Of a stretch of DNA of 12,446 bases, positions 1 to 6,231 are shown one piece after another (position 1 is the stretch's first letter; the number at the start of each line of letters is the position of its first letter). The DNA comes from an uncultured Collinsella sp. (GTDB lineage: Bacteria; Actinomycetota; Coriobacteriia; Coriobacteriales; Coriobacteriaceae). A program made the position numbers and the translations under genes. The notes beneath the pieces are model-generated. The model did not search any database, had not been told where the DNA came from, and saw nothing but the letters and a program-made list of their open reading frames with translations. The DNA is taken from NCBI GenBank assembly GCA_900554465.1, contig USHF01000028.1, forward strand, positions 1 through 12,446, read 5' to 3'.

Positions 1-1
1 G

Positions 2-340
2 GCGCTCCTCAAGGACGAGCTGCGCACGGCCGAGGCCCTTGAGGCCGCCCGCCTTGACTACGACCGCGCGCTGTTCTGGCTTGAGGGCATGGCCGCCGCC
101 GAGGTGGACGACGCGCAGCTTCTGCGCACGTTCGTGGCGCGCGTGGTGCTGGGCGGCCCCGACGATGACGACGGCCTGCGCGTGGCGTTCACGTTTGACG
201 ATTCTGCCGGCTTGGGCGATAATCCGTCGCTGCCTGGCGCTATAGGTCCAGGTGGCGAGGTGTTCGACCGAATGAACGCCAGCTCCACCATAAGCAACAG
301 GCAGGTAGATATTCGTATCTACCTGCCTTTTTATTTCTAA
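2..340 (+). CDS. C-terminal end of a probable serine recombinase (5' truncated by window edge)
   Basis: The frame is open from the first bases to the TAA at 338-340, so only about 112 C-terminal residues are visible and the start lies outside the window. The residues resemble the tail of large serine recombinases/resolvases. A charged helical stretch (around LKDELRTAEALEAARLDYD) is followed by an FW..LEGM segment, then LLRTFVARVVLGG and a beta-like LRVAFTFDD, matching the family's usual 'lr.fVdrvvv..d.l.i.f.f' end. The catalytic serine domain is not visible, so function rests on tail similarity only. The last ten or so codons (RQVDIRIYLP) are also the stem of an intrinsic terminator, so the extreme C-terminus may be extended or frameshifted relative to relatives. 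Such genes lie at the ends of integrative elements. No adapter is visible at the left edge. It could instead be another coiled-coil protein, but I favour recombinase. Confidence 0.6.
   Translation, partial: ALLKDELRTAEALEAARLDYDRALFWLEGMAAAEVDDAQLLRTFVARVVLGGPDDDDGLRVAFTFDDSAGLGDNPSLPGAIGPGGEVFDRMNASSTISNRQVDIRIYLPFYF
299..337 (+). terminator. Intrinsic terminator overlapping the recombinase 3' end
   Basis: A perfect 13-bp stem (299-311 with 316-328) closes a TTCG tetraloop, and TTTTATTTC follows at 329-337. This is a textbook Rho-independent terminator. The stem and U-tract lie inside the reading frame and the stop codon starts at 338, so termination happens at the end of the coding region rather than downstream of it. 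Confidence 0.9.
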
Positions 341-552
341 TCCGTACCGCGGAGAATCGAACTCTATGCAGGGCGCGGGCGTAAAGAAAACGCGTAAGCG
401 TTTTTAGCCCGCGGGCGAGGACGCCGACAGGCGGCCGAAGCCGGTGCGGGTTCGCGAAGCGAACACGCGGATTCTCCGCGCAAAGCCTCAACCCTATGCA
501 GATGCGATGCCGATCGGACTGCAGCCTGCCATGCCCCGCATCAACGTCGCCC
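341..552. other. Gene-free stretch with hairpins and a short imperfect duplication
   Basis: I see no convincing gene here. Visible structure: an 11-bp inverted repeat, CGCGGAGAATC (348-358) with GATTCTCCGCG (470-480); a two-part hairpin with GCGGGC (375-380) pairing GCCCGC (407-412) around AAAACGC/GCGTTTT (387-393 with 398-404); and a GTTCGC-GAA-GCGAAC hairpin near 450-464. CTATGCAG occurs at 364-371 and 494-501, each preceded by a similar TC(G)AAC context, giving an imperfect direct repeat about 130 bp apart. The stretch lies between a recombinase end and the 62-bp array, so it may be remnant mobile-element or attachment-site DNA. That last point is inference. Confidence 0.5.
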
Positions 553-862
553 CAGGCGGAAAATCCATCCCAGAATTCCGGCTCAGACTGGGATGCGGTT
601 TCCGGATGACGTTTCAAGCGGAAACTGCATCCCGGAATCGACGCTCGGAATGGGATTCATTTTCCGGAAGACGCCTCAAGCGGAAAGTTCATCCCGGAAT
701 CCGCGCTCAGAACGGGTCGCGCTTTCCCAACGGCGGTCCAAGCGGAAAGCGCATCCCGTAATCCCGCCTCAAACTGGGACGCACTTTCCGCTGCACCTGC
801 CGCCTCGAAAAACCTGCGCGCCCTCCATTCCAAAACTGGGTAGAAGAAAGCCAAAACGCAAT
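553..862. repeat. Tandem array of a 62-bp unit with internal dyad symmetry (4 copies + degenerate fifth)
   Basis: Four units of exactly 62 bp start at 553, 615, 677 and 739. Each begins CARGCGGAAA and carries ATCCC followed by GAAT/TAAT, a CTC(A/G) box, a GGG box and TTTCC. A decayed fifth copy continues in register: CGAAA at 806-810 and AAACTGGG at 833-840, exactly 62 bp after AAACTGGG at 771-778. Each unit is an imperfect inverted repeat. Unit 1 pairs GGAAA (558-562) with TTTCC (599-603) and CATCCCAG (566-573) with CTGGGATG (588-595). Units 3 and 4 have GGAAAG paired with CTTTCC, a concerted change on both arms. Between copies, arms and boxes are better kept than the loops. The array runs up to the Shine-Dalgarno of the next gene, so that gene's promoter must lie in or before the repeats. 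Confidence 0.88.
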
Positions 863-876
863 CGCAGGAGGTCAAC

Positions 877-1755
877 ATGACTGCAGAAGATAAGGCAAAG
901 AACGCCGGCAAGGTCGCGCTCGTTTTGGAGGGCGGCAGCTTCCGCGGGCAATTTACCGCAGGCGTACTCGACGTTCTCATGGAGGCCGGCGTCGAGATTC
1001 CGGCGGTATATGGCGTATCGGCCGGCGCCCTCAACGGCGTGAACTACAAGTCGCACCAGATCGGCCGTGCCAACCGCATCAACCTGGCTTTCTGCAACGA
1101 CAACCGCTTCATGGGCGCCGCATCGTTTGCGTCCACGGGCTCCATCGTGGGTTACGACTTTATCTTCAACGATGTCCAGGACCGCCTGGACCCCTTTGAC
1201 AACGAGACGTTCGACGCGAGCCCCATCGAGATGTACGCCGTCGCGACGGACATGCTCTTTGGAACCGCCACGTACCTCCCGGTCAAAAGCGCCGTACTTG
1301 ACCTCGACGCCGTGCGCGCCTCGACCTCGTTGCCGCTGGTGACGCCGCCGGTCGAGATCGATGGGCACAAATACGTCGACGGCGGCGTAGCCGATTCGGT
1401 CCCCGTCGAGCACGTGCTGGAGGAGGCGGGCTTCGATCGCGCGGTTGTCATTGTCACGCAGGACCGCTCGTACGAGAAAAAGCCCTACGAGTTTATGCCC
1501 GCCGCACGCGCTCGCTATGCCGACTACCCCTACCTGCTCGAGGCTATCGAGACGCGCCACGACCGCTATAACATCCAGCGCATGCATCTATGGAAGTATG
1601 AGCGTGAGGGCCGCGCGCTGGTCGTTGCTCCGCAAAAGCCGGTCGAGGTCGGTCACGTTGAGCATGATCCGGCAAAGCTCCTCGACCTGTATATTCAGGG
1701 CCGCCAGGAGGCAAAGCGCCTACTGAGTGATATCGAGGCATTTGTCGAGCGCTAG
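877..1755 (+). CDS. Patatin-like phospholipase family protein (YjjU/RssA type)
   Basis: A 292-residue predicted serine acyl hydrolase of the patatin fold, expected to cleave fatty acyl esters of phospholipids or related lipids using a Ser-Asp dyad. Visible motifs in order: the oxyanion-hole glycine/arginine loop LEGGSFRGQFTAGVLD (residues 17-32), the nucleophile elbow GVSAG with Ser48, and the DGG motif with Asp168 (YVDGGVADSVP). Length fits the bacterial single-domain family. There is no signal peptide or membrane segment, so it is probably cytosolic. The ATG at 877 has a strong AGGAGG (866-871) five bases upstream, which settles the start. It stands alone: the repeat array lies upstream and the ribosomal-protein promoter downstream. 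The substrate cannot be told from sequence. Confidence 0.93.
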   Translation: MTAEDKAKNAGKVALVLEGGSFRGQFTAGVLDVLMEAGVEIPAVYGVSAGALNGVNYKSHQIGRANRINLAFCNDNRFMGAASFASTGSIVGYDFIFNDVQDRLDPFDNETFDASPIEMYAVATDMLFGTATYLPVKSAVLDLDAVRASTSLPLVTPPVEIDGHKYVDGGVADSVPVEHVLEEAGFDRAVVIVTQDRSYEKKPYEFMPAARARYADYPYLLEAIETRHDRYNIQRMHLWKYEREGRALVVAPQKPVEVGHVEHDPAKLLDLYIQGRQEAKRLLSDIEAFVER

Positions 1756-1818
1756 TGTCGCGACGTCATGACCCATGGATGACATGTGCAGAAACTCTGG
1801 TCGGAGCCAAAATACCTG

Positions 1819-1846
1819 TTGACTCGTACGGTGAGCGGGGTAATAT
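1819..1846 (+). promoter_or_regulatory. Sigma70-type promoter of rplM-rpsI
   Basis: TTGACT (1819-1824) and TAATAT (1841-1846) are separated by 16 bp, each one mismatch from consensus. The promoter is well placed before rplM and predicts a start near 1853 and a leader of about 60 nt. It suits a highly expressed translation operon. Confidence 0.8.
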
Positions 1847-1852
1847 GGACGG

Positions 1853-1884
1853 GTTACTTGCAGAGCCCCGTGAATCTCTGTAAC
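1853..1884 (+). promoter_or_regulatory. Hairpin in the rplM leader (possible L13 autoregulatory leader)
   Basis: CAGAG (1861-1865) pairs with CTCTG (1876-1880), and GTTA (1853-1856) with TAAC (1881-1884), leaving an asymmetric internal loop. The hairpin would lie at the very 5' end of the mRNA given the predicted start. L13 leaders that regulate rplM-rpsI are known in Firmicutes. Whether this is an equivalent is inference. Confidence 0.4.
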
Positions 1885-1912
1885 AACACGTACTGTACAT
1901 GGAGGAGTCTAA

Positions 1913-2356
1913 GTGATTTCGAAATCGACTCACTACGCCAAGCAGGGCGAGGTCCAGCGCAACTGGGTTCTCGTCGACGCCGATGGTGCTGTCCTGGGCC
2001 GTCTTGCCACCCAGATCGCAATGATCCTGCGCGGTAAGAACAAGCCCCAGTTCACGCCCAACAGCGACTGCGGCGACTTCGTTGTCGTCATCAACGCCGA
2101 TAAGGTCCAGCTTACCGGTAACAAGGCCGACACGAAGACCTATTATCGCCACAGCGGCTACAACGGCGGCCTCAAGGCTGAGAGCTTCCGCCAGGCTATG
2201 GAGAAGCACCCGGAGAAGGTTATCGAGCGCGCCGTTCGCGGTATGCTGCCCAAGACCACCCTCGGCCGTGCCCAGATGACCAAGCTTAAGGTCTACGCTG
2301 GTGCCGAGCATCCGCACGCTGCCCAGAACCCCACGAAGATTGAGCTGGAGGCTTAA
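1913..2356 (+). CDS. rplM: 50S ribosomal protein L13
   Basis: A 147-residue L13 of normal length, an early-assembling 23S rRNA-binding protein of the large subunit. Diagnostic stretches are RNWVLVDADGAVLGRLAT near the N-terminus, the GKNKPQFTPNSDCGDFVVVINA block, YYRHSGYNGGLK and the ERAVRGMLPKTTLGR motif. The start is a GTG at 1913 with GGAGGAG five bases upstream; no in-frame ATG start fits. rpsI follows after two bases, the conserved rplM-rpsI pair, so the two are co-transcribed from the promoter at 1819-1846. Confidence 0.98.
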   Translation: MISKSTHYAKQGEVQRNWVLVDADGAVLGRLATQIAMILRGKNKPQFTPNSDCGDFVVVINADKVQLTGNKADTKTYYRHSGYNGGLKAESFRQAMEKHPEKVIERAVRGMLPKTTLGRAQMTKLKVYAGAEHPHAAQNPTKIELEA

Positions 2357-2358
2357 AG

Positions 2359-2754
<396 letters not shown>

Positions 2755-2784
2755 GGTTTTATCTCCTTTCGAGATACAATGTAC

Positions 2785-2828
2785 AAGCGGGGCCTGCCGA
2801 TTCCTCGGCGGGTCCCGCTTTTCTTTTT
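2785..2828 (+). terminator. Intrinsic terminator after rpsI
   Basis: AAGCGGG (2785-2791) pairs with CCCGCTT (2814-2820), extended by an inner CTGCCGA/TCGGCGG stem over a TTCC loop, and followed by TTCTTTTT. A small TATCTC/GAGATA hairpin (2760-2776) precedes it. This closes the ribosomal-protein operon. Confidence 0.88.
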
Positions 2829-2877
2829 CGACTAGGGTGGGCGGTTGCATATCGCCTGCTAGGGAAGGAGCGATCCT

Positions 2878-4215
2878 ATGCCCCAGAACATCTTCGGTAC
2901 CGACGGCGTCCGTGGCGTCGCCAATGCCGACCTCTCGTGTGACCTCGCGTTTCGCCTGGGCCGCGCGGCGACCAAGTTCCTTGGTCCGGATATCTGTGTC
3001 GGCCGCGACACGCGTCTTTCGGGCACCATGCTCGAGAGCGCTCTGACCGCCGGCATCATGGCCGAGGGCGGCCGTCCGCACTGCTGCGGCGTCATCCCCA
3101 CGCCTGCCGTGGCGCTGCTCACCGTCCAGAATGAGCTCGACGGCGGCATCGTCATCTCTGCTTCGCATAATCCGCCGGAGTTCAACGGCATCAAGTTCTT
3201 TAGCCGCAAGGGCATGAAGCTTCCCGATGCGGTCGAGGAAGAGATCAGCGCCTGGGTCATGTCCGAGGAAGCCATGGCTGCCGACACGCTGCCGACCGGT
3301 GCCGGCGTGGGCCACATCATCAAGATGAAGGACGCTCGCAAGGCATACGTCGACCACGCCATCGATACGCTTGATGGCCTGAGGCTCGATGGCCTGGTCG
3401 TTGCCGTCGACTGCGGTCACGGTGCTTCCTGCCAGACTACGCCCGCCGCGCTGCAGCGCCTGGGTGCCACGGTCCATGCCATCAACACCGATTACTGCGG
3501 CACCGACATCAATGTCGAGTGCGGCTCCACTCACCTCGAGCCCCTGCGCGAGCTCGTGCTGCGCACCCATGCTGACATCGGCCTGGCCCACGACGGCGAC
3601 GCCGATCGCGTGCTCTTTGTGGACAGCGAGGGCAATGAGATCGACGGTGACTACATCCTGGCTATCTGCGGTTCTGACCTCGCCGCCCGCGGCAAGCTCG
3701 CCAGCTCCGAGATCGTCTCGACCGTCATGTGCAACCTGGGCTTCTCCATCGCTATGAAGGAGCAGGGCTTCGAGATGGTTCAGACCGCTGTGGGCGACCG
3801 TTATGTTCTTGAGCGTATGCTCGCGGACGGTGCCGTCATCGGCGGCGAACAGTCCGGCCACATCATCTTCCTGGAGCACAACACCACCGGTGACGGCCTG
3901 GTGACGGCTCTGCAGCTGCTGGCCGTGCTCAAGCGCACCGGTCGTACCCTCACCGATCTTGCCGGCATCATGAAGAAGTATCCGCAGGTACTCGTCAACG
4001 TGCATTCCGACAACAAGGCTGGTCTGGATGATTGCCAGCCCATCTGGGATGCCGTCGCTGCTGCCGAGAAGGAGCTTGACGGCCGCGGCCGCATTCTGGT
4101 GCGTCCGAGCGGTACCGAGCCGCTGGTCCGCGTTATGGCCGAGGCCGAGACGCACGAGCTGACCCAGCGCGTTGTCGACGACATCGTCGAGGTTGTCAAG
4201 CGCGAACTTCCCTAA
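2878..4215 (+). CDS. glmM: Phosphoglucosamine mutase
   Basis: A 445-residue alpha-D-phosphohexomutase of normal GlmM length. It interconverts glucosamine-6-phosphate and glucosamine-1-phosphate in the cytosol, on the way to UDP-GlcNAc for peptidoglycan. Seen in order: N-terminal FGTDGVRGVAN (6-16), the active-site ISASHNPPEFNGIKFF with phosphoserine Ser96, the Mg-binding DGDADR loop with Asp239, Asp241 and Asp243, and the C-terminal phosphate-binding RPSGTEPLVRV (from Arg409). The GTDGVRG start and the serine loop are characteristic of GlmM rather than ManB/Pgm. The ATG at 2878 has AAGGAG seven bases upstream. It follows the rpsI terminator, and no promoter is obvious in the short gap. No terminator lies after it, so the next gene may share its transcript. 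Confidence 0.97.
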   Translation: MPQNIFGTDGVRGVANADLSCDLAFRLGRAATKFLGPDICVGRDTRLSGTMLESALTAGIMAEGGRPHCCGVIPTPAVALLTVQNELDGGIVISASHNPPEFNGIKFFSRKGMKLPDAVEEEISAWVMSEEAMAADTLPTGAGVGHIIKMKDARKAYVDHAIDTLDGLRLDGLVVAVDCGHGASCQTTPAALQRLGATVHAINTDYCGTDINVECGSTHLEPLRELVLRTHADIGLAHDGDADRVLFVDSEGNEIDGDYILAICGSDLAARGKLASSEIVSTVMCNLGFSIAMKEQGFEMVQTAVGDRYVLERMLADGAVIGGEQSGHIIFLEHNTTGDGLVTALQLLAVLKRTGRTLTDLAGIMKKYPQVLVNVHSDNKAGLDDCQPIWDAVAAAEKELDGRGRILVRPSGTEPLVRVMAEAETHELTQRVVDDIVEVVKRELP

Positions 4216-4245
4216 TGGTCAAAAACGAGTGCCAAGTGGTAAACT
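4216..4245 (+). promoter_or_regulatory. Weak candidate promoter before the EIIA gene
   Basis: TGGTCA (4216-4221) and TAAACT (4240-4245) are spaced 18 bp. The -35 matches consensus at only four of six positions. The region is AT-richer than the flanking genes, which fits a promoter, but read-through from glmM is equally possible. Confidence 0.35.
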
Positions 4246-4286
4246 GTTAAGGTTATTTTGGTTGATCGGTATGTCCGAGGGGGAGC

Positions 4287-4784
4287 ATGTTCACTAAAGT
4301 CCTAAGGTCTTTTGGTATGCGTGGTCGAGTCCTTACGCTGGATGCTCCCATCTCGGGCGACGTCATTCCGCTTTCCGAGGTAAACGACCAGACATTTGCC
4401 ACCGGCCTTTTGGGCCAGGGCGTGGCGATTCAGCCTACCGGCACGCGTGTGATTGCACCGGCTGATGCCAAGGTCGAGGCCATTTTTCCCACGGGACACG
4501 CTGTTGCGCTTAACACGGTCGATGGCTTGGACGTGCTCATCCACGTTGGTTTGGACACTGTTCAGCTTGAGGGCAAGCACTTTACCGTATATGCGCAAGT
4601 GGGTGACATCGTCCATAAGGGCGATGTACTCATTGAGTTCGATCGCGAGGCAATTGCTGCCGAGGGCTACGATGTGACGGTTCCCATCTTGGTATGCAAC
4701 TCCGTTGAGTTCTCGAGCATCAAGGGCTCCGTTGGCGCGCATGTCGAAGAGATGGACCAGCTCATCGTTGCTCGCGAGCGCTAA
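4287..4784 (+). CDS. crr: PTS glucose-family EIIA domain protein
   Basis: A 165-residue single-domain EIIA of the glucose/GlcNAc PTS family. It receives phosphate from HPr and passes it to a membrane EIIBC, and in many bacteria also signals carbon status. The two active-site histidines are seen as His71 (FPTGHAVAL) and His86 (DVLIHVGLDTVQLEGKHF), equivalent to His75 and His90 of E. coli EIIA-Glc. The EIIA beta-sandwich start LDAPISGDVIPLSEV is present. As a stand-alone EIIA it must serve an EIIBC encoded elsewhere. Its place between glmM and nagB makes GlcNAc or glucosamine uptake attractive (inference). The ATG at 4287 has an AGGGGGAG-type site very close upstream; Met11 is a possible alternative start but has no better site. 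Confidence 0.93.
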   Translation: MFTKVLRSFGMRGRVLTLDAPISGDVIPLSEVNDQTFATGLLGQGVAIQPTGTRVIAPADAKVEAIFPTGHAVALNTVDGLDVLIHVGLDTVQLEGKHFTVYAQVGDIVHKGDVLIEFDREAIAAEGYDVTVPILVCNSVEFSSIKGSVGAHVEEMDQLIVARER

Positions 4785-5055
4785 CAAGTGCACGTGGCCA
4801 TTAGCCTACAATTCAAACACGTTTACGGAGGGCGCCCTTGAAAGAGGACGCCCTCCGTGGCAAGATGGGATTTGTCCGAAGCTAAAAGGCTTTGGGTCAC
4901 CGTGGACGGGCAGGGGCCTCGACGCGGTTAGACACGAGACACATACATTACGCGACCTCGCCCTGGTGGCCGCACACGTTGGTTGCGGCCGACGCGGGCC
5001 GCGGGCAAGTGCTTGTAAGGGAGCCTTGCCTCTCTTGTACGAGAAAGGACGCGTA
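4785..5055 (+). other. Structured gene-free leader upstream of nagB
   Basis: No gene is seen in these 271 bases. A 10-bp hairpin, ACGGAGGGCG (4825-4834) with CGCCCTCCGT (4849-4858), follows the EIIA gene but has no T-run, so it is not a clear intrinsic terminator. Nearer nagB, GGCCGCA (4968-4974) pairs with TGCGGCC (4984-4990), and GGCAAG (5004-5009) with CTTGCC (5025-5030). An overlapping pairing of GTAAGGGAG with CTCTCTTGTAC would compete with the latter. I see no confident promoter. The stretch could be a regulatory leader but matches no family I can name. Confidence 0.4.
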
Positions 5056-5784
5056 ATGAAGATCATTAAAGCTAAAGACTACGAGGATATGAGCCGCAAG
5101 GCCGCCAATATTATCTCGGCGCAGGTTATCCTCAAGCCCGACTGCGTGTTGGGTCTTGCCACCGGCTCCACCCCGATCGGTGCCTACAAGCAGCTCGCTG
5201 CTTGGTACGAGAAGGGCGACGTCGACTTTGCCGAGGTCAGCACCTACAACCTGGACGAGTATCGCGGCCTTTCGCACGACGATCCCCAGAGCTATCACTA
5301 CTTCATGCGTGAGAACTTCTTCGATCACATCAACATCGACCTGAACAACACGCATGTGCCCGACGGTTCCAACCCCGACGCCGCCGCTGCCTGCTCTGAG
5401 TACGATAAGGTCGTCGCTGCCGCCGGCTATCCCGATCTGCAGCTGCTCGGCATTGGCAACAACGGCCACATCGGCTTCAACGAGCCCGATGACCACTTCT
5501 CCAAGGGCACGCACTGCGTCGACCTTACCGAGAGCACCATTCAGGCCAACAGCCGCCTGTTCGACAGCATCGACGATGTTCCCCGTCAGGCCTACACCAT
5601 GGGTACTCAGACCATCATGTATGCCCGCATGATCCTGGTCGTCGCCAACGGCGAGGCCAAGGCTCAGGCCGTGCACGATATGTGCTATGGTCCGGTTACG
5701 CCCGAGTGCCCGGCTTCGATCCTGCAGCTGCACACCAACTGCGTTGTCGTTGCCGACGAGGCCGCCCTTTCGCTCTGCGAGTAG
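5056..5784 (+). CDS. nagB: Glucosamine-6-phosphate deaminase
   Basis: A 242-residue NagB of normal length for the short Gram-positive form. It converts glucosamine-6-phosphate to fructose-6-phosphate and ammonia in amino-sugar catabolism. Visible: the phosphate-binding GLATGSTPIGAY (33-44), the catalytic Asp67 in YNLDEYRGL, and LLGIGNNGHIGFNEP (130-144) with His138 and Glu143. E. coli has Asp where Asn136 stands; GxNGHIGFNEP is usual in Gram-positive NagB, so this is not a defect. The ATG at 5056 has AAAGGA a few bases upstream. The open frame continues much further upstream but only through the EIIA gene in another frame. A terminator follows. Opposes GlmM at the same metabolite. Confidence 0.96.
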   Translation: MKIIKAKDYEDMSRKAANIISAQVILKPDCVLGLATGSTPIGAYKQLAAWYEKGDVDFAEVSTYNLDEYRGLSHDDPQSYHYFMRENFFDHINIDLNNTHVPDGSNPDAAAACSEYDKVVAAAGYPDLQLLGIGNNGHIGFNEPDDHFSKGTHCVDLTESTIQANSRLFDSIDDVPRQAYTMGTQTIMYARMILVVANGEAKAQAVHDMCYGPVTPECPASILQLHTNCVVVADEAALSLCE

Positions 5785-5817
5785 CGCGAATCCTGCACCT
5801 CGACATAGCCTTGCCTA

Positions 5818-5844
5818 AGGCCTCCGCTTTGCGGGGGCCTTTTT
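5818..5844 (+). terminator. Intrinsic terminator after nagB
   Basis: AGGCCTCCGC (5818-5827) pairs with GCGGGGGCCT (5831-5840) around a TTT loop (one G-T pair), followed by TTTT. A strong Rho-independent terminator about 35 bases after the nagB stop. Confidence 0.9.
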
Positions 5845-6231
5845 GCTATCCCTTTCTGTCCACTTGACCAAAATCTTGCCGCAAGCTTGACGAATGCCGG
5901 ATGCCCAACAGCTTGATTCATTCACATCAGATTCTATGCAAAAATGCCACTAAAAGGTCGTAGACGGTAGCGGGTGCTAGGCGAGTTGAATGACATAGCT
6001 GAACCTTGTTCATTTGCGTTACACTGCCGCTTAGATGGGACAAGCTGACAAGCTCATTTACCTGCTTAAAGACCGATTAGTCGGGGGATTAATAACAATC
6101 GGCCCTCGCTGTACAAAAACTTGCCGCTTGCGTACCAAAAGACAACCTAAAACACAAGGTCGCTCTATTCATAGCGCGGCTTGTATGGTCTTGCGGCTAC
6201 AGTGTCCATACGGTCGAGTTGAGGAGCGGGC
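5845..6231 (+). other. Gene-free leader/promoter region of the large regulator
   Basis: No gene is supported here, and base composition is more AT-rich than the flanks. Visible: a CTTGC-C-GCAAG dyad (5875-5885), a perfect tandem pair of GACAAGCT (6039-6046 and 6047-6054), CCGATT (6073-6078) pairing AATCGG (6097-6102), and a GTATGG/CCATAC hairpin (6183-6188 with 6206-6211) ending about ten bases before the Shine-Dalgarno. TACACT (6020-6025) could be a -10 box but has no good partner. A long regulated leader is likely, but the start site cannot be placed. Confidence 0.4.

Noticed and set aside
341..370. tRNA 3' end on the minus strand
   Set aside because: A GTTCGATTC-like T-loop motif is present, but no acceptor, D or anticodon arms can be built around it.
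240..617. 125-residue minus-strand frame across the recombinase end and intergenic region
   Set aside because: It crosses a terminator and repeats, lacks a ribosome binding site and resembles no known protein.
553..862. CRISPR array
   Set aside because: The 62-bp units are repeated along their whole length with gradual divergence. There are no unique spacers and no cas genes.
769..1587. 272-residue minus-strand frame opposite the patatin gene
   Set aside because: It mirrors a gene with intact catalytic motifs and has no domain or ribosome binding site of its own.
1899..1916. Five-codon upstream frame (MEESK) overlapping the rplM start
   Set aside because: It has no ribosome binding site of its own and contains the rplM Shine-Dalgarno. 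Overlap of its TGA with the GTG start is probably incidental.
4705..5055. 117-residue N-terminal extension of NagB
   Set aside because: It overlaps the end of the EIIA gene in another frame and crosses non-coding hairpins. NagB homology starts at the ATG at 5056, which has a Shine-Dalgarno.
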